Assembly (NCBI GenBank): GCA_021809435.1
Contig: JAKBAD010000006.1
Location: 62,001 to 126,000 of the forward strand
Direction of reading: 5' to 3'
Origin: Pseudomonadota bacterium
GTDB taxonomy: Bacteria > Pseudomonadota > Alphaproteobacteria > Acetobacterales > Acetobacteraceae
Length of the DNA: 64,000 bases
Position 1 is the stretch's first letter; the number at the start of each line of letters is the position of its first letter. This document shows positions 52,890 through 61,639 of this stretch, piece by piece. The notes under the pieces are model-generated. The model made no database searches. It was not told where the DNA came from and worked only from the letters and a program-made list of their open reading frames with translations. The translations under genes were made by a program, and so were the position numbers.

Positions 52890-53741
52890 TCAGCCAAACC
52901 GCCGCAACCGCGTCCAGGCGCGTATGGCGGTCAGCGCGGGCAGTTGCAGTCCCGCCCCCCCGCGCAGGCTTGCCACCGCTTCGTCCGAGAACACCACCTC
53001 GCGCACCACCTCGTCCAACTGGTCCGGATCTCTGCTCAACCGTGTCAGCCGTGTCTGCATGCCATCCTCGTCCGCCCGCCGGCGCAGCACGTGTACATAA
53101 AGCAGGCCAATTGCCGTTGCCGCGTCATATTGCCGCGCGACCAGTTCCAGGGCCTCACTTAGCTCCTGGGCAAAAGTCTCAAGCTCGGCTGGCGTTGCCG
53201 CCCGCCTGGTGCCAATCACCGCCGCCACCAGGTTGGCCGCTTTCACCTCTTCGCCTGGCTCGGCCCGCCGTGGCGGGCGCGAGGGCAGGGTGATCTCCAG
53301 CTGCCCCAAAATCGCCTCACCGGCTTCGCCCAGCACGCGCACGGCCAGCTTGTGGCGCCCGCCATCAAAAAACCGCCCCGGGATTGCCAGATGAAACCCG
53401 TAATGCCCATCGCCGTAATTCACCGCCACCAAGTCACCGCGAAAGCGCAGCGCGGTATCGGTGGCAATCACCGTGTCGCCGGCCATCAATCCCACGGTCA
53501 GCCGCCGCTCGGGCCGTGCGGGCACTCTTACCCAGCCCACCACATTCCAACGGGGGTCCAGCCCATCGACATACCCCTCCCAAACCGGTTTGGCCGGCTC
53601 ATCACGGGCGAGTCGCACAGGCGGGTTCTCGGGCCGTGCCACGGCCTGACCGCTCCGTGGCTTAAATGCCGCGAGCACCTTGCTTTCGCTCCATTCCGCC
53701 CGACCGCCGTCTATTTTTCTGAGGTTGGACAATTTCGCCAT
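52890..53741 (-). CDS. Glycan-cluster protein with DUF4214-like C-terminus
   Basis: This 283-residue protein has no signal peptide. The middle (about 70-160) is a beta-sandwich-like region (GLDPRWNVVGWVRVPARPER, YGDGHYGFHLAIPGRFFDGG) seen in glycosyltransferase-associated proteins. The C-terminus (about 205-270) resembles DUF4214 (LLYVHVLRRRADEDGMQTRL, EVVREVVFSDEAVASLR). Its role is unknown, but it begins the glycan operon, and the divergent SGNH protein ends in a similar domain. The ATG lacks a clear ribosome site. Confidence 0.6.
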   Translation of the reverse strand: MAKLSNLRKIDGGRAEWSESKVLAAFKPRSGQAVARPENPPVRLARDEPAKPVWEGYVDGLDPRWNVVGWVRVPARPERRLTVGLMAGDTVIATDTALRFRGDLVAVNYGDGHYGFHLAIPGRFFDGGRHKLAVRVLGEAGEAILGQLEITLPSRPPRRAEPGEEVKAANLVAAVIGTRRAATPAELETFAQELSEALELVARQYDAATAIGLLYVHVLRRRADEDGMQTRLTRLSRDPDQLDEVVREVVFSDEAVASLRGGAGLQLPALTAIRAWTRLRRFG

Positions 53742-53836
53742 GGTATGTACTCAAAGCTTATGGTTGGTCCGGTAATCCACCCCCACATCCCAGCGAAATT
53801 CCCGCAAGGGTTGTTGCTCTGCGGTGGTTTTATTAA

Positions 53837-53846
53837 TTACCGGTAA
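53837..53846. promoter_or_regulatory. Palindrome in the divergent glycan promoter
   Basis: TTACCGGTAA is a perfect 10-bp palindrome with AT-rich flanks in the 191-bp gap between the DUF4214-like and SGNH genes; a possible operator. Confidence 0.3.
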
Positions 53847-53932
53847 ATAATTCCTTGCATTGATACCCTGAACCAGACAAGTTTCAACCATAAAATACAA
53901 CCCAAGATCGTTATTTCTGGCGTTTCATCCTC

Positions 53933-55210
53933 ATGTTCAGCCGTGACGTCCCAGCGCTTTGCCTCATCGGCACATCAAATGCCGTTTATCGCCATGGCTA
54001 CGCCCAGGCCTTGCGTGACAACCCGGCCTTTGCCCGCGTTGCCGATCTTTCCCTGGGGTCAAGCTCAAGCGCGTTATTTGCCTACCGGTTAGCTGAAATC
54101 GAAGTCTCCGGCTTTGATCTCTGCCTCCTCGATTTCGCCTGCAACGATACCTCTCTTCACGATGACGGCGCTCTCGATCTCATGGAGATCCAGTCGCAGC
54201 TTGAATTCGCCATTGCCGAGATCGCGGGCCAGGGTTGCCTGCCGGTATTGCTCATATTGCCTATCCGCAAAGCCCTGCCCGATGGCGGGGTGGTCGCCCA
54301 ACTCTACCGTCAGGTGGCCGAACGGTGTTGCATTCCATTTCTCGACGGTTATGCCCTCTTGGGCACCCTCGCCGCCCAAGGGCTTCACCCATGGGATTTG
54401 TTCCAAGACGATATGCACCTCCATCCTGACGCCGCCCGTCCCATCGGCGCGGTCCTGGCCAGTGCCATGCGAGATATTTGGCACCGCTGCCGGCTCTTGG
54501 GCCAAACCGAGCTACCCGGCGCCCGCTATCGCTGCATCCACGCGCCCGTTCTGGCTGGCGGCGGCCTGCCCCTCAAGCCTGTTGCCACCTCGCTGCTCAC
54601 CGCCCAGAGCCTATGGCTCGCGGGCAGTGTCCACGCCGATCTGTCCCTGGCCGAAGATGAGGCAGTTACCGCCATCGCCCTGAATTTTGCCGGGTCTGAC
54701 GGCGTGCTGGTCCTGTACGGCGAAACCACCACCCGCGTAACGCTCACCATCGAACATTCACAAGGGCCGCGCGCGGTCTGCGGGGTCTTGCCTGTGCGCC
54801 CGGCGGTAAAAGCCAGGGCAGGGGCCTTGCGCCTCAGTCTTGAGCCGACCGCCGGGATAAATTCCCTCAGCCAGCGCTCGGGCTCTCCGCCTGAGGCCGC
54901 TCTGCTGGGCCTCATCATCCGCCGCCCTGCCCGCCTGACCATGCCGTTGTTCTATCCAAAAGCGCCAGACTTGCTGAGTATTGCCGCCAGCGCCTTCACA
55001 GACCTTGCCTTCCCCCTGCAAGCTCTGCTCCCCCGCCATCTGGTTCGCGCCGCCTATCTCGCCCTGCTTCGGCGCGCTCCCGACCCCCACGGCGCCGAAA
55101 CCGCGCAAGCCCTCCTTATCCAGCAAGGCCTTACCGTTGGCCTGCAGAAACTTCTGGAGCGTATCGTGACGTCTCCTGAATACCACCAACGCCCTGGCTC
55201 AACGGGGTAA
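53933..55210 (+). CDS. SGNH/GDSL hydrolase-like protein with C-terminal DUF4214-like domain
   Basis: This 425-residue protein has an N-terminal SGNH fold: the nucleophile block LCLIGTSNAVYRHGYAQAL, block III-like LLDFACNDTSL, and the catalytic Asp/His region DDMHLHPDAAR. The middle (about 200-340) is beta-rich, and the end (HLVRAAYLALLRRAPDPHGA to SPEYHQ) is DUF4214-like. It probably removes or transfers acyl groups on glycans. No signal peptide is visible. It is divergent from the glycan operon and overlaps the convergent deformylase-like gene by 12 nt. Confidence 0.72.
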   Translation: MFSRDVPALCLIGTSNAVYRHGYAQALRDNPAFARVADLSLGSSSSALFAYRLAEIEVSGFDLCLLDFACNDTSLHDDGALDLMEIQSQLEFAIAEIAGQGCLPVLLILPIRKALPDGGVVAQLYRQVAERCCIPFLDGYALLGTLAAQGLHPWDLFQDDMHLHPDAARPIGAVLASAMRDIWHRCRLLGQTELPGARYRCIHAPVLAGGGLPLKPVATSLLTAQSLWLAGSVHADLSLAEDEAVTAIALNFAGSDGVLVLYGETTTRVTLTIEHSQGPRAVCGVLPVRPAVKARAGALRLSLEPTAGINSLSQRSGSPPEAALLGLIIRRPARLTMPLFYPKAPDLLSIAASAFTDLAFPLQALLPRHLVRAAYLALLRRAPDPHGAETAQALLIQQGLTVGLQKLLERIVTSPEYHQRPGSTG

Positions 55211-55738
55211 ACGCCGGGTTGCCCCCGTTGCTCTGGAGATGCTCAGCACGGATCCGTGCTTTTCCCATTTGCGGACCAGCCTGTCGCGTTTCAAACGTGA
55301 CAGGCGTTGGGTCCAGAAAATACCGTCCAACTGATCGATTTCATGTTGAAGGCAAACGGCCAGCACCCCCTCTGCCTCCTCGACCATGGGGGTGCCGTCA
55401 AGGGTTTGATACGCCACGCGCACCCGGGCCGGCCGCTCAACCAGTTCAACCGCCCCTGGCATGGAAACACTGCCCTCCTCGTGTGTCTGTGTCTCATGGG
55501 AGCGCCAGATGATCTCCGGGTTAACATAAAAACGCGCATCGCCCGGTGTCAGCTCGAGTACCGTGATGCGCCACAACGCGCCGATATGAGGGGCTGTGAT
55601 CCCGATGCCGGGCGCTGCGCGCATCGTATCGAGAAGATCGCTGGCCAGGGTTTCCAGCGCCTCATTGAACGTCAGGATTGGTGCCGCCCGCTGGCGCAGG
55701 CGGGGATCGGGAAATTTCACAATGGGGCGGATGGACAT
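55199..55738 (-). CDS. Peptide-deformylase homologue with altered metal site
   Basis: This 179-residue protein has the size and order of a bacterial deformylase, but its motifs have changed. Motif 1 reads GIGITAPHIG (GxGxAAxQ expected). Motif 2 reads EEGSVSMPG with Ser90 in place of the metal-binding Cys. Motif 3 reads LQHEIDQLDG with His132 and Glu133 kept but Gln136 replacing the second His. Two of three metal ligands are therefore missing, and normal deformylase chemistry is unlikely. It is not next to a methionyl-tRNA formyltransferase gene here, so it is probably a paralogue with another function. Confidence 0.85.
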   Translation of the reverse strand: MSIRPIVKFPDPRLRQRAAPILTFNEALETLASDLLDTMRAAPGIGITAPHIGALWRITVLELTPGDARFYVNPEIIWRSHETQTHEEGSVSMPGAVELVERPARVRVAYQTLDGTPMVEEAEGVLAVCLQHEIDQLDGIFWTQRLSRLKRDRLVRKWEKHGSVLSISRATGATRRLPR

Positions 55739-55810
55739 GGCGCCAAACCGATCCTGAATCGGGCCTTCTCAGAAGCGGCTGTGCACAGCGCACGGCCCAA
55801 AGCCGCCACC

Positions 55811-58800
55811 TCACCGCTTTGCACGGGACTGTTCGATCAATCCGAGCAGCACGGGCAGTGCGCCCAGCACCATGGGAAACTGTACGATCAGCCCGGAGAT
55901 GATGGCGATGGCGAGTGGTTGTTGCATTCCCGCCCCTTGGCCCAGCTTGAGCGCCAGCGGCATGAGCGTGAGAATGGCGGCCAGTGTGGTCATGGCAATG
56001 GGGCGCAGCCGGGTGGTCGCGGCCTGCACCAACGCCTCGCGCAGCGGCATGTCGGAGAGCAGGCGCTGAAATTCCGAGACGTAGAAAATCGCCATTTCCG
56101 TGGCAATGCCGATAATCATCACCAATCCCATCAGGGCGGTGATGTTGAGCGGAATGCCGGTGACGTAAAGCCCCGCGAATACCGCGCCGGTGGAGAGCAG
56201 CGACAGCCCCATCACCACCACCGCCCAGCTGAACCGTTCATAAAGGAATAACAGCAGTAAAAATTCGGCGGCCAGCGCGGCCAGAAACACCCGCAATAGC
56301 CCGGCGAATGCCGCCTGCTGCTGGGCGTAAACCCCGCCCAGCGTATAGGTAACACCCGGCCCCAGCACCCCGGGCTTGGCCAGCGCCGCCTTCACATCCG
56401 CGATCCCGGCGTTCAGGCCGCGTCCATCCAGCCGTGCGGTTACGTCCACCACCTGGGCCAGATTATCGCGCGTGATCTCGGGTTGGCCCTGCTCGACCTT
56501 AAAATTCGCCAGTGCGCCCAGCGGCACCAGCGCGCCGGTGGGCGTGCTGATCGGCAAGCGCGCCAGGGAGTCAGTGGTATTGGCCAAGGTAGGGTCCATC
56601 CGCACCCTTATGCCTCGCGCAATCAGAGTGCCCTGCGTTTGCCCCGCCAAGCTGCCGGCCAGCGCGGTGTTGAGCTGCGCCGTGATGGCCGCCGGGTCCA
56701 GCCCATGCAATGCCGCGCGCACGGGGTCGATGGTGATGTCGATGGCATCGCCGGCCGGTGTCACGCCATTGACCACCGAATTCACTCCCTTGATCGGGGT
56801 AATGGCATCGGCCACGCGCTGCGCGGTGGCGGCGAGGGTGGCGAAGCTGGTGCCCGCCAGCCGCACATCAATGGGCTGAGGCACGCCGGTCATGTCGCCC
56901 AGCTCATCGCCAATCAGCTGGTGCAAATCGGTATTCACACCGGGCACCTTGGCGGCAATCCGGTCGCCGATGCGGTTCATCACCTCATCCACCCCGGGCC
57001 GCTGATTCTGGGGGACCAGATGCACCACGATATCGCCGGTGTTGGGCTCGGCCAGATCACCGCCAAACCCCGCGCCGATGCGCGTGGAAAAACTCTCGAC
57101 CGCTGGGTCGGCGCGTAAAATCGCCTCCACCTGGCCAATCTCGCGCGCGGTTTCACCGAGCGAGGTACCGGGATTGGTCTGGTAATCGAGCACGAACCCG
57201 CCTTCATCGATGTCGGGCATGAAGCCGGTGGGCACATAAGCCAGGCTCAACCCCCCGACGGCGGCCACCACAAGGCCAATACCGCCCAGCCATAGCGGCT
57301 TGGCGAACAGCCGCTCCAGCACGCGCCGGTGGCCGCGGCTCAGCCGGTCCTCGCCGCCTTCGTGTAACTGCCTGAAATCCACCAGCCGTTCGGCCAGCAG
57401 CGGCACCACAAAGGCGGTCAGCGCCCACGAGGCCAGCAGCGTGGCCGCCATGGTGAGTGAGAGCGCCTTGAAGAACGTGCCGGTGACGCCGGAGAGAAAC
57501 CCCAGCGGCGCGAACACTAGCAGTGTCGCCGCCGATGAGCCGGTGAGCGGCCGCCAAAACCGCGCGCCCGCGCCCATCACCCAGCCATGGCCGAGTTTAC
57601 CCGCCGAATATTTAGCCAGATGCTCGATCATCACGATGACGTCATCGATCACCAGCCCGACCGAGGCCGCCAGCCCGCCCAGCGTCATGATGTTGAAGCT
57701 GAGCCCGAGCACCGAGAGCACCAGCACCGCCGCCGAGAGCGCGGCGGGCACAATCAGCAGGGCCAGAAACGTCACCCGCCAGTTGCGCAAAAAGGCGAAC
57801 AATACCAGCCCGGCCAGCGCCACCCCGATCACGATCGCATCGCGCACCGAGGCCGCCGAAGCGGTGACCAGCGTGCTTTGGTCATACCAGGTGCTGAGCG
57901 CAATACCCGGCGGCAGCTGGGGGGCAAAGGCTTTGAGCGCGCCGCGCGCCGCCTTGGCCACCGCCACCATATTGCCGCCCGGCTGCAAAAACAGCAGTAC
58001 CGTCACCGCTTGCTTGCCATTGGCCGAAACCCGGTAAAGCTGCGGCATGGCACCCAGCTTCACGCTGGCCACATCGCCCACGCGCACCACGCCCTTGGGC
58101 CCGCCGCGCACCACCACCCGCGCCACATCGGCGGCGCTTTGCAGGGGGTTGTCGGCCATCAGCAAATAGAGCAGATCATGGTCGCTTACCTGCCCAACCG
58201 CCTGCAGCACATTGGCGTTGGTGATGGCGGTGTTCAGGTCGCCCAGCGTCAAATGGTAAGCGGCCAACCGCGCCGGATCGGCTTGCACCTCGATTTCGCC
58301 GGTATCGCCCCCCTGCACCTGCACTTGGCTCACCCCCGCCAGCCCTGAGAGCAGCGGTACCAGCCGGAGCTTGGCAATGTCTTGCAAAGTCGCTGGCGGA
58401 ACTTTGTCAGAGGTCAGGGCAAAGGCCATGAACGGAAACACCGTCGGGTCCATGTGCAGCACCTGATAGGTGGCGCCCGCGGGCAGGCTGGGCAACAACT
58501 GGGCGATTGCTCCCTGCACGGCCTGGGTGGCTCCGGTCATGGCCGTGCCCCAGTTGAAATCCACCAAGATCTCCGCCGAACCGCGTGAGGTGATGGAGTT
58601 CACATCCACCACCCCCGGCACCGCGCGCACCGCCTGCTCAATTGGCTGTGTGACCTGTGTCACCATCTGCTGGGCAGGCTGATTGCCGGTATCCACCATC
58701 ACCCGCACGCGCGGAAAATCCGTTTGCGGATACAGCCCGATGGGCAGGGAAAACGCCGCCCACAGCCCCGCCAGCGCCACCAGAAACGCCAGGGTGAGCG

Positions 58801-58837
58801 CCGAGCGCCGGTGGCGTTCAAGCCAGGCCTGCAGCAT
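55811..58837 (-). CDS. RND-family efflux pump inner-membrane transporter
   Basis: This 1008-residue AcrB-type protein has the two-fold repeat of large periplasmic loops and about 12 helices. The first helix is LTLAFLVALAGLWAAFSLPI. FPRVRVMVDTGNQPAQQMVT is the porter-domain start, and the proton-relay region in helix 4 is ASVGLVIDDVIVMIEHLAKY. It forms a tripartite pump with the adaptor and TolC-like proteins upstream (1-nt and 4-nt overlaps). Substrate is unknown; sequence is closer to drug/solvent pumps than to the metal-exporting CusA group. Confidence 0.92.
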   Translation of the reverse strand: MLQAWLERHRRSALTLAFLVALAGLWAAFSLPIGLYPQTDFPRVRVMVDTGNQPAQQMVTQVTQPIEQAVRAVPGVVDVNSITSRGSAEILVDFNWGTAMTGATQAVQGAIAQLLPSLPAGATYQVLHMDPTVFPFMAFALTSDKVPPATLQDIAKLRLVPLLSGLAGVSQVQVQGGDTGEIEVQADPARLAAYHLTLGDLNTAITNANVLQAVGQVSDHDLLYLLMADNPLQSAADVARVVVRGGPKGVVRVGDVASVKLGAMPQLYRVSANGKQAVTVLLFLQPGGNMVAVAKAARGALKAFAPQLPPGIALSTWYDQSTLVTASAASVRDAIVIGVALAGLVLFAFLRNWRVTFLALLIVPAALSAAVLVLSVLGLSFNIMTLGGLAASVGLVIDDVIVMIEHLAKYSAGKLGHGWVMGAGARFWRPLTGSSAATLLVFAPLGFLSGVTGTFFKALSLTMAATLLASWALTAFVVPLLAERLVDFRQLHEGGEDRLSRGHRRVLERLFAKPLWLGGIGLVVAAVGGLSLAYVPTGFMPDIDEGGFVLDYQTNPGTSLGETAREIGQVEAILRADPAVESFSTRIGAGFGGDLAEPNTGDIVVHLVPQNQRPGVDEVMNRIGDRIAAKVPGVNTDLHQLIGDELGDMTGVPQPIDVRLAGTSFATLAATAQRVADAITPIKGVNSVVNGVTPAGDAIDITIDPVRAALHGLDPAAITAQLNTALAGSLAGQTQGTLIARGIRVRMDPTLANTTDSLARLPISTPTGALVPLGALANFKVEQGQPEITRDNLAQVVDVTARLDGRGLNAGIADVKAALAKPGVLGPGVTYTLGGVYAQQQAAFAGLLRVFLAALAAEFLLLLFLYERFSWAVVVMGLSLLSTGAVFAGLYVTGIPLNITALMGLVMIIGIATEMAIFYVSEFQRLLSDMPLREALVQAATTRLRPIAMTTLAAILTLMPLALKLGQGAGMQQPLAIAIISGLIVQFPMVLGALPVLLGLIEQSRAKR

Positions 58838-59874
58838 TATTGCCCGGCCCGCACGGCCATGCCGTCGCTCAATTGGTACGCCCCGGTGGTGATCAGCGGG
58901 CCCGTCACCGCAAAGCCCGGCTTGAGCACCAGCTCATTGCCGCTGGCGCCCAGCACGGTCACATTCACGCGGTGCGCGAGGCCGTCCGTTCCTTGTTCAA
59001 AAACATAATCTCCCGCCTCATCATTTTGCACCGCATCGCGCGGAACCGGATAGCCGGTGAGCGTTCCGGCCTCGATGTCGGCGCGCACCCCTTCGCCAAT
59101 CGGCGCGGGGGTGGGCAGCGCCACCATCACATCCACCAGCCCGGTCTGCGCATCCAGCGCCGCGGCGCGCGCGTTCACGGTGGCGGCCAGGGTGCGGTTG
59201 TCATCCAGCAGCGTCACGCTCACTGGTGCGCCGGGGCCTATGCCGCCCGCCTCATCCAGCGGCACGCCAAGCAGCGCCTGGGGGGTGGCCGTGGCGGCCA
59301 GGGTGAATAGCGCCGTACCGGCGGGTATATCCGCGCCGGGCGTGGCGCTGAGGGTGGTAATCACCCCGGCCACGGGGGATTTGAGCGCATAGCCGGTACC
59401 GGCGCCCGTTTCGGCGAGGGCGGCCAACTGGGCGCGCGCATCGCCCAGCGTTTGGCTGGCGGCGGCAAGGTCGGCGTTGGTCGCCAAATGTTGGGCCAGC
59501 AGTGCCTGGGTGTGGGCAAGTCCGGCCTTGGCGGCGGCCACGGCATTCTGGGCCTTGCGCAGTTCGGCGGCGGCTTGCGGGTCGGGCAGGATCTCGGCCA
59601 GAATCTGTCCGCGGGTCACCGCCCCGCCGGCGGTCACGTCAACCTGCCCCACAATGCCTGTGGCGGGCAGCAAAATCTGGCGTGCCGCCGCGCCCGCCAC
59701 CACGCTGCCCTCGGCCTCCACATCGCGCGGCAGGGTTGCCAGTGTCAGCTTCATGGTGGCCACCGCCACGCTGGGCGCGGGGTCTGGGGCGGGGCGCGTT
59801 GCGGGGCGCAGCGCCAACCAGCCCGCCAGCGCCAGTCCGCTGGCGGCGGCGGTTGTCCAAACAAGTTTTTTCAT
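58837..59874 (-). CDS. RND periplasmic adaptor (membrane fusion protein)
   Basis: This 345-residue adaptor has one N-terminal membrane anchor (TTAAASGLALAGWLAL), a biotinyl-lipoyl-like barrel (AARQILLPATGIVGQVDVTA and GYALKSPVAGVITTLSATPG) split by an alpha-hairpin of Ala-rich coil (about 105-160), and a beta-barrel C-terminal part. It bridges the pump and TolC-like channel and overlaps both neighbours. Confidence 0.9.
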   Translation of the reverse strand: MKKLVWTTAAASGLALAGWLALRPATRPAPDPAPSVAVATMKLTLATLPRDVEAEGSVVAGAAARQILLPATGIVGQVDVTAGGAVTRGQILAEILPDPQAAAELRKAQNAVAAAKAGLAHTQALLAQHLATNADLAAASQTLGDARAQLAALAETGAGTGYALKSPVAGVITTLSATPGADIPAGTALFTLAATATPQALLGVPLDEAGGIGPGAPVSVTLLDDNRTLAATVNARAAALDAQTGLVDVMVALPTPAPIGEGVRADIEAGTLTGYPVPRDAVQNDEAGDYVFEQGTDGLAHRVNVTVLGASGNELVLKPGFAVTGPLITTGAYQLSDGMAVRAGQ

Positions 59875-61175
59875 GTGCGCGGCTCCGTCACCGGGGGCAG
59901 GCCAATGCCCGCCAGCGTGGCCAGCGAGAGCGTGGCCGTGTCGATCTGTTCATGCAGTAAAATCGCTGTCCGGCGGCGCTCACCCGCCGTGGTGATGAAA
60001 TCGGTCTCGGCGCGCGCATCCAGTGCCCCGGCGGCAAAGGCGGCGCGCGCTTCGGCGGCGGCCGTTTCGGCGGCGGTGGCCGCCGCATCGGCCTGCGCGG
60101 CTTCCGGCTCCAGCCGGGACAGGGCCGCGTTCAGGCTCATCACCCCGGCCGTCGCGTCATCTAGGCTGGCCTGATATTGCGCGCGCAGCACGGCCCGCGT
60201 GGCCATGGCGGCCTCGATGGCCGGGCGGTTATGCGAAAACAGCGGCAGGGTGAGCGAGAGTTGCGGCCCGGCGCTCACCACGTTCGAGGTATCGCGCCCG
60301 CCCGCCGCGCCCAGGCTGACTGGCAGAAACTGCGCCAGAATAGCGGCACGCAGCTTGGCGTCGGCCTGCTCGTAGCCGTAGCGCAGGGCCAGCAGGTCGG
60401 GCCGGCGGGTGGGCAGGCTGGCCAGTGCCGCCTGTGCCACGGCCGGGGCAATGGCGGGCGGCGCGCCGGGGGCGATGTGCAATGCCGTGCCCGGCGCCAG
60501 GTCGAGCAGGCTGTCGAGTTGGTCCAAATCCTGCGCGCGCGTGGCGATGGCGCTGTTTCTTGCTCCCTCGACCGCCGCCAAAGCCGCGTCGGCCGCCGCC
60601 TGGTCGGCCAGCGTCAAATTTCCGGCCGTTACTTCCGCCGCCACGGTTGCGCTCTCGGCACGCAGCGCCGCGTCATCGGCGTCCAACGATGCCAGTATCG
60701 CCTCATCGGCGCGCAGGCTCACGCAGAGCTGTTCAGCCTGCGCCGCCACCTGCCATTCCTGCCATAAAATCCCGGCATCCACTTGGTTTACCCCGGCCTT
60801 GGCGGCGGCGCGGTCGGCCCGGTAGGTCACCAGCGCCGAGAGATCTTGCGTCAACCCCGCCGAAATCGCCGGCATGGCGCCGGGGCCGCTGAGCAGGGCC
60901 GCGAACCCGCCGCTGATTACCGGATCAGGTGGCCGCCCCGCGGCCAGCAGCTCCGCCGCCGCCACCCCGCGCGCCGCCCGCGCCGCCACCAGTGCCGGGT
61001 CATGGCGCACGGCCAAGGCCCCTATATCGGCCAGAGCCAGGGCGTGGCCGCCACCCGGGGCGGGCATAAACTCAGCCCCCGTACTCAAAGGCAATGGGTG
61101 ATAAACCGAACATCCAACCAGCGCCGCGAGGCATGAAAACCGCCCATAACGCACAAAAGCCTGAACTGTCTTCAT
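59871..61175 (-). CDS. TolC-family outer-membrane efflux lipoprotein
   Basis: This 434-residue protein has a lipoprotein signal with lipobox (FSCLAALVGCSVY) and two Ala-rich helical repeats typical of OEP/TolC proteins (VAAAELLAAGRPPDPVISGG; QPAIEAAM-like NRPAIEAAMATRAVLRAQYQ). It is the first gene of the efflux operon. It lies 17 nt after the cytochrome c gene on the same strand. Confidence 0.9.
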   Translation of the reverse strand: MKTVQAFVRYGRFSCLAALVGCSVYHPLPLSTGAEFMPAPGGGHALALADIGALAVRHDPALVAARAARGVAAAELLAAGRPPDPVISGGFAALLSGPGAMPAISAGLTQDLSALVTYRADRAAAKAGVNQVDAGILWQEWQVAAQAEQLCVSLRADEAILASLDADDAALRAESATVAAEVTAGNLTLADQAAADAALAAVEGARNSAIATRAQDLDQLDSLLDLAPGTALHIAPGAPPAIAPAVAQAALASLPTRRPDLLALRYGYEQADAKLRAAILAQFLPVSLGAAGGRDTSNVVSAGPQLSLTLPLFSHNRPAIEAAMATRAVLRAQYQASLDDATAGVMSLNAALSRLEPEAAQADAAATAAETAAAEARAAFAAGALDARAETDFITTAGERRRTAILLHEQIDTATLSLATLAGIGLPPVTEPRT

Positions 61176-61192
61176 TACTCGCTAGCCTGCCT

Positions 61193-61543
61193 TCAAGAAT
61201 GCAGTGTCTTGAGATAGGCGATAATGTCTTGTGCGTCGGATTGCGTCAATTTCCCGCGCCAAGCCGGCATGGGGGCATCGAGAGGCTCGTCGGTTTCATC
61301 GCGCGCATCGAGAATGGCGCGCAACAGCAGCTTGTCATTGTTGTGGTAAGTTGTCTCAAGGCCGGGGGCGCGTAAATCAGCAGATACGGCGCTACCAAAG
61401 TGAACACCGCCGGCGCCGCTGGCCAGATGGCACGCGCTGCAATGCGCCAGGAAAAGCTCTTTGCCGTGCTGAATATTCTTCGCCATGGCCGCTGACGAGA
61501 GCGACGCGCCTAAAATCAGCCCCATAATCACGCCACGTATCAC
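61193..61543 (-). CDS. Periplasmic c-type cytochrome
   Basis: This 116-residue protein has a signal peptide (RGVIMGLILGASLSSAAMAK) and one CxxCH heme site (FLAHCSACHLASGAGGVHFG) with a candidate axial Met near DAPMPAWRG. It is a class I monoheme cytochrome. Translation starts at GTG 61543 with AAGGAG 8 nt upstream. It is directly upstream of the TolC gene, but a functional link to efflux is not evident. Confidence 0.88.
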   Translation of the reverse strand: MIRGVIMGLILGASLSSAAMAKNIQHGKELFLAHCSACHLASGAGGVHFGSAVSADLRAPGLETTYHNNDKLLLRAILDARDETDEPLDAPMPAWRGKLTQSDAQDIIAYLKTLHS

Positions 61544-61639
61544 CGTTCAACTCCTTTCCCGCTTGTACCCAAGCTTACGAAAAACCAAGATGTCACTCCA
61601 GAGTACATCGCCAAGTATTTCATGAAGTTACTGCAAACT

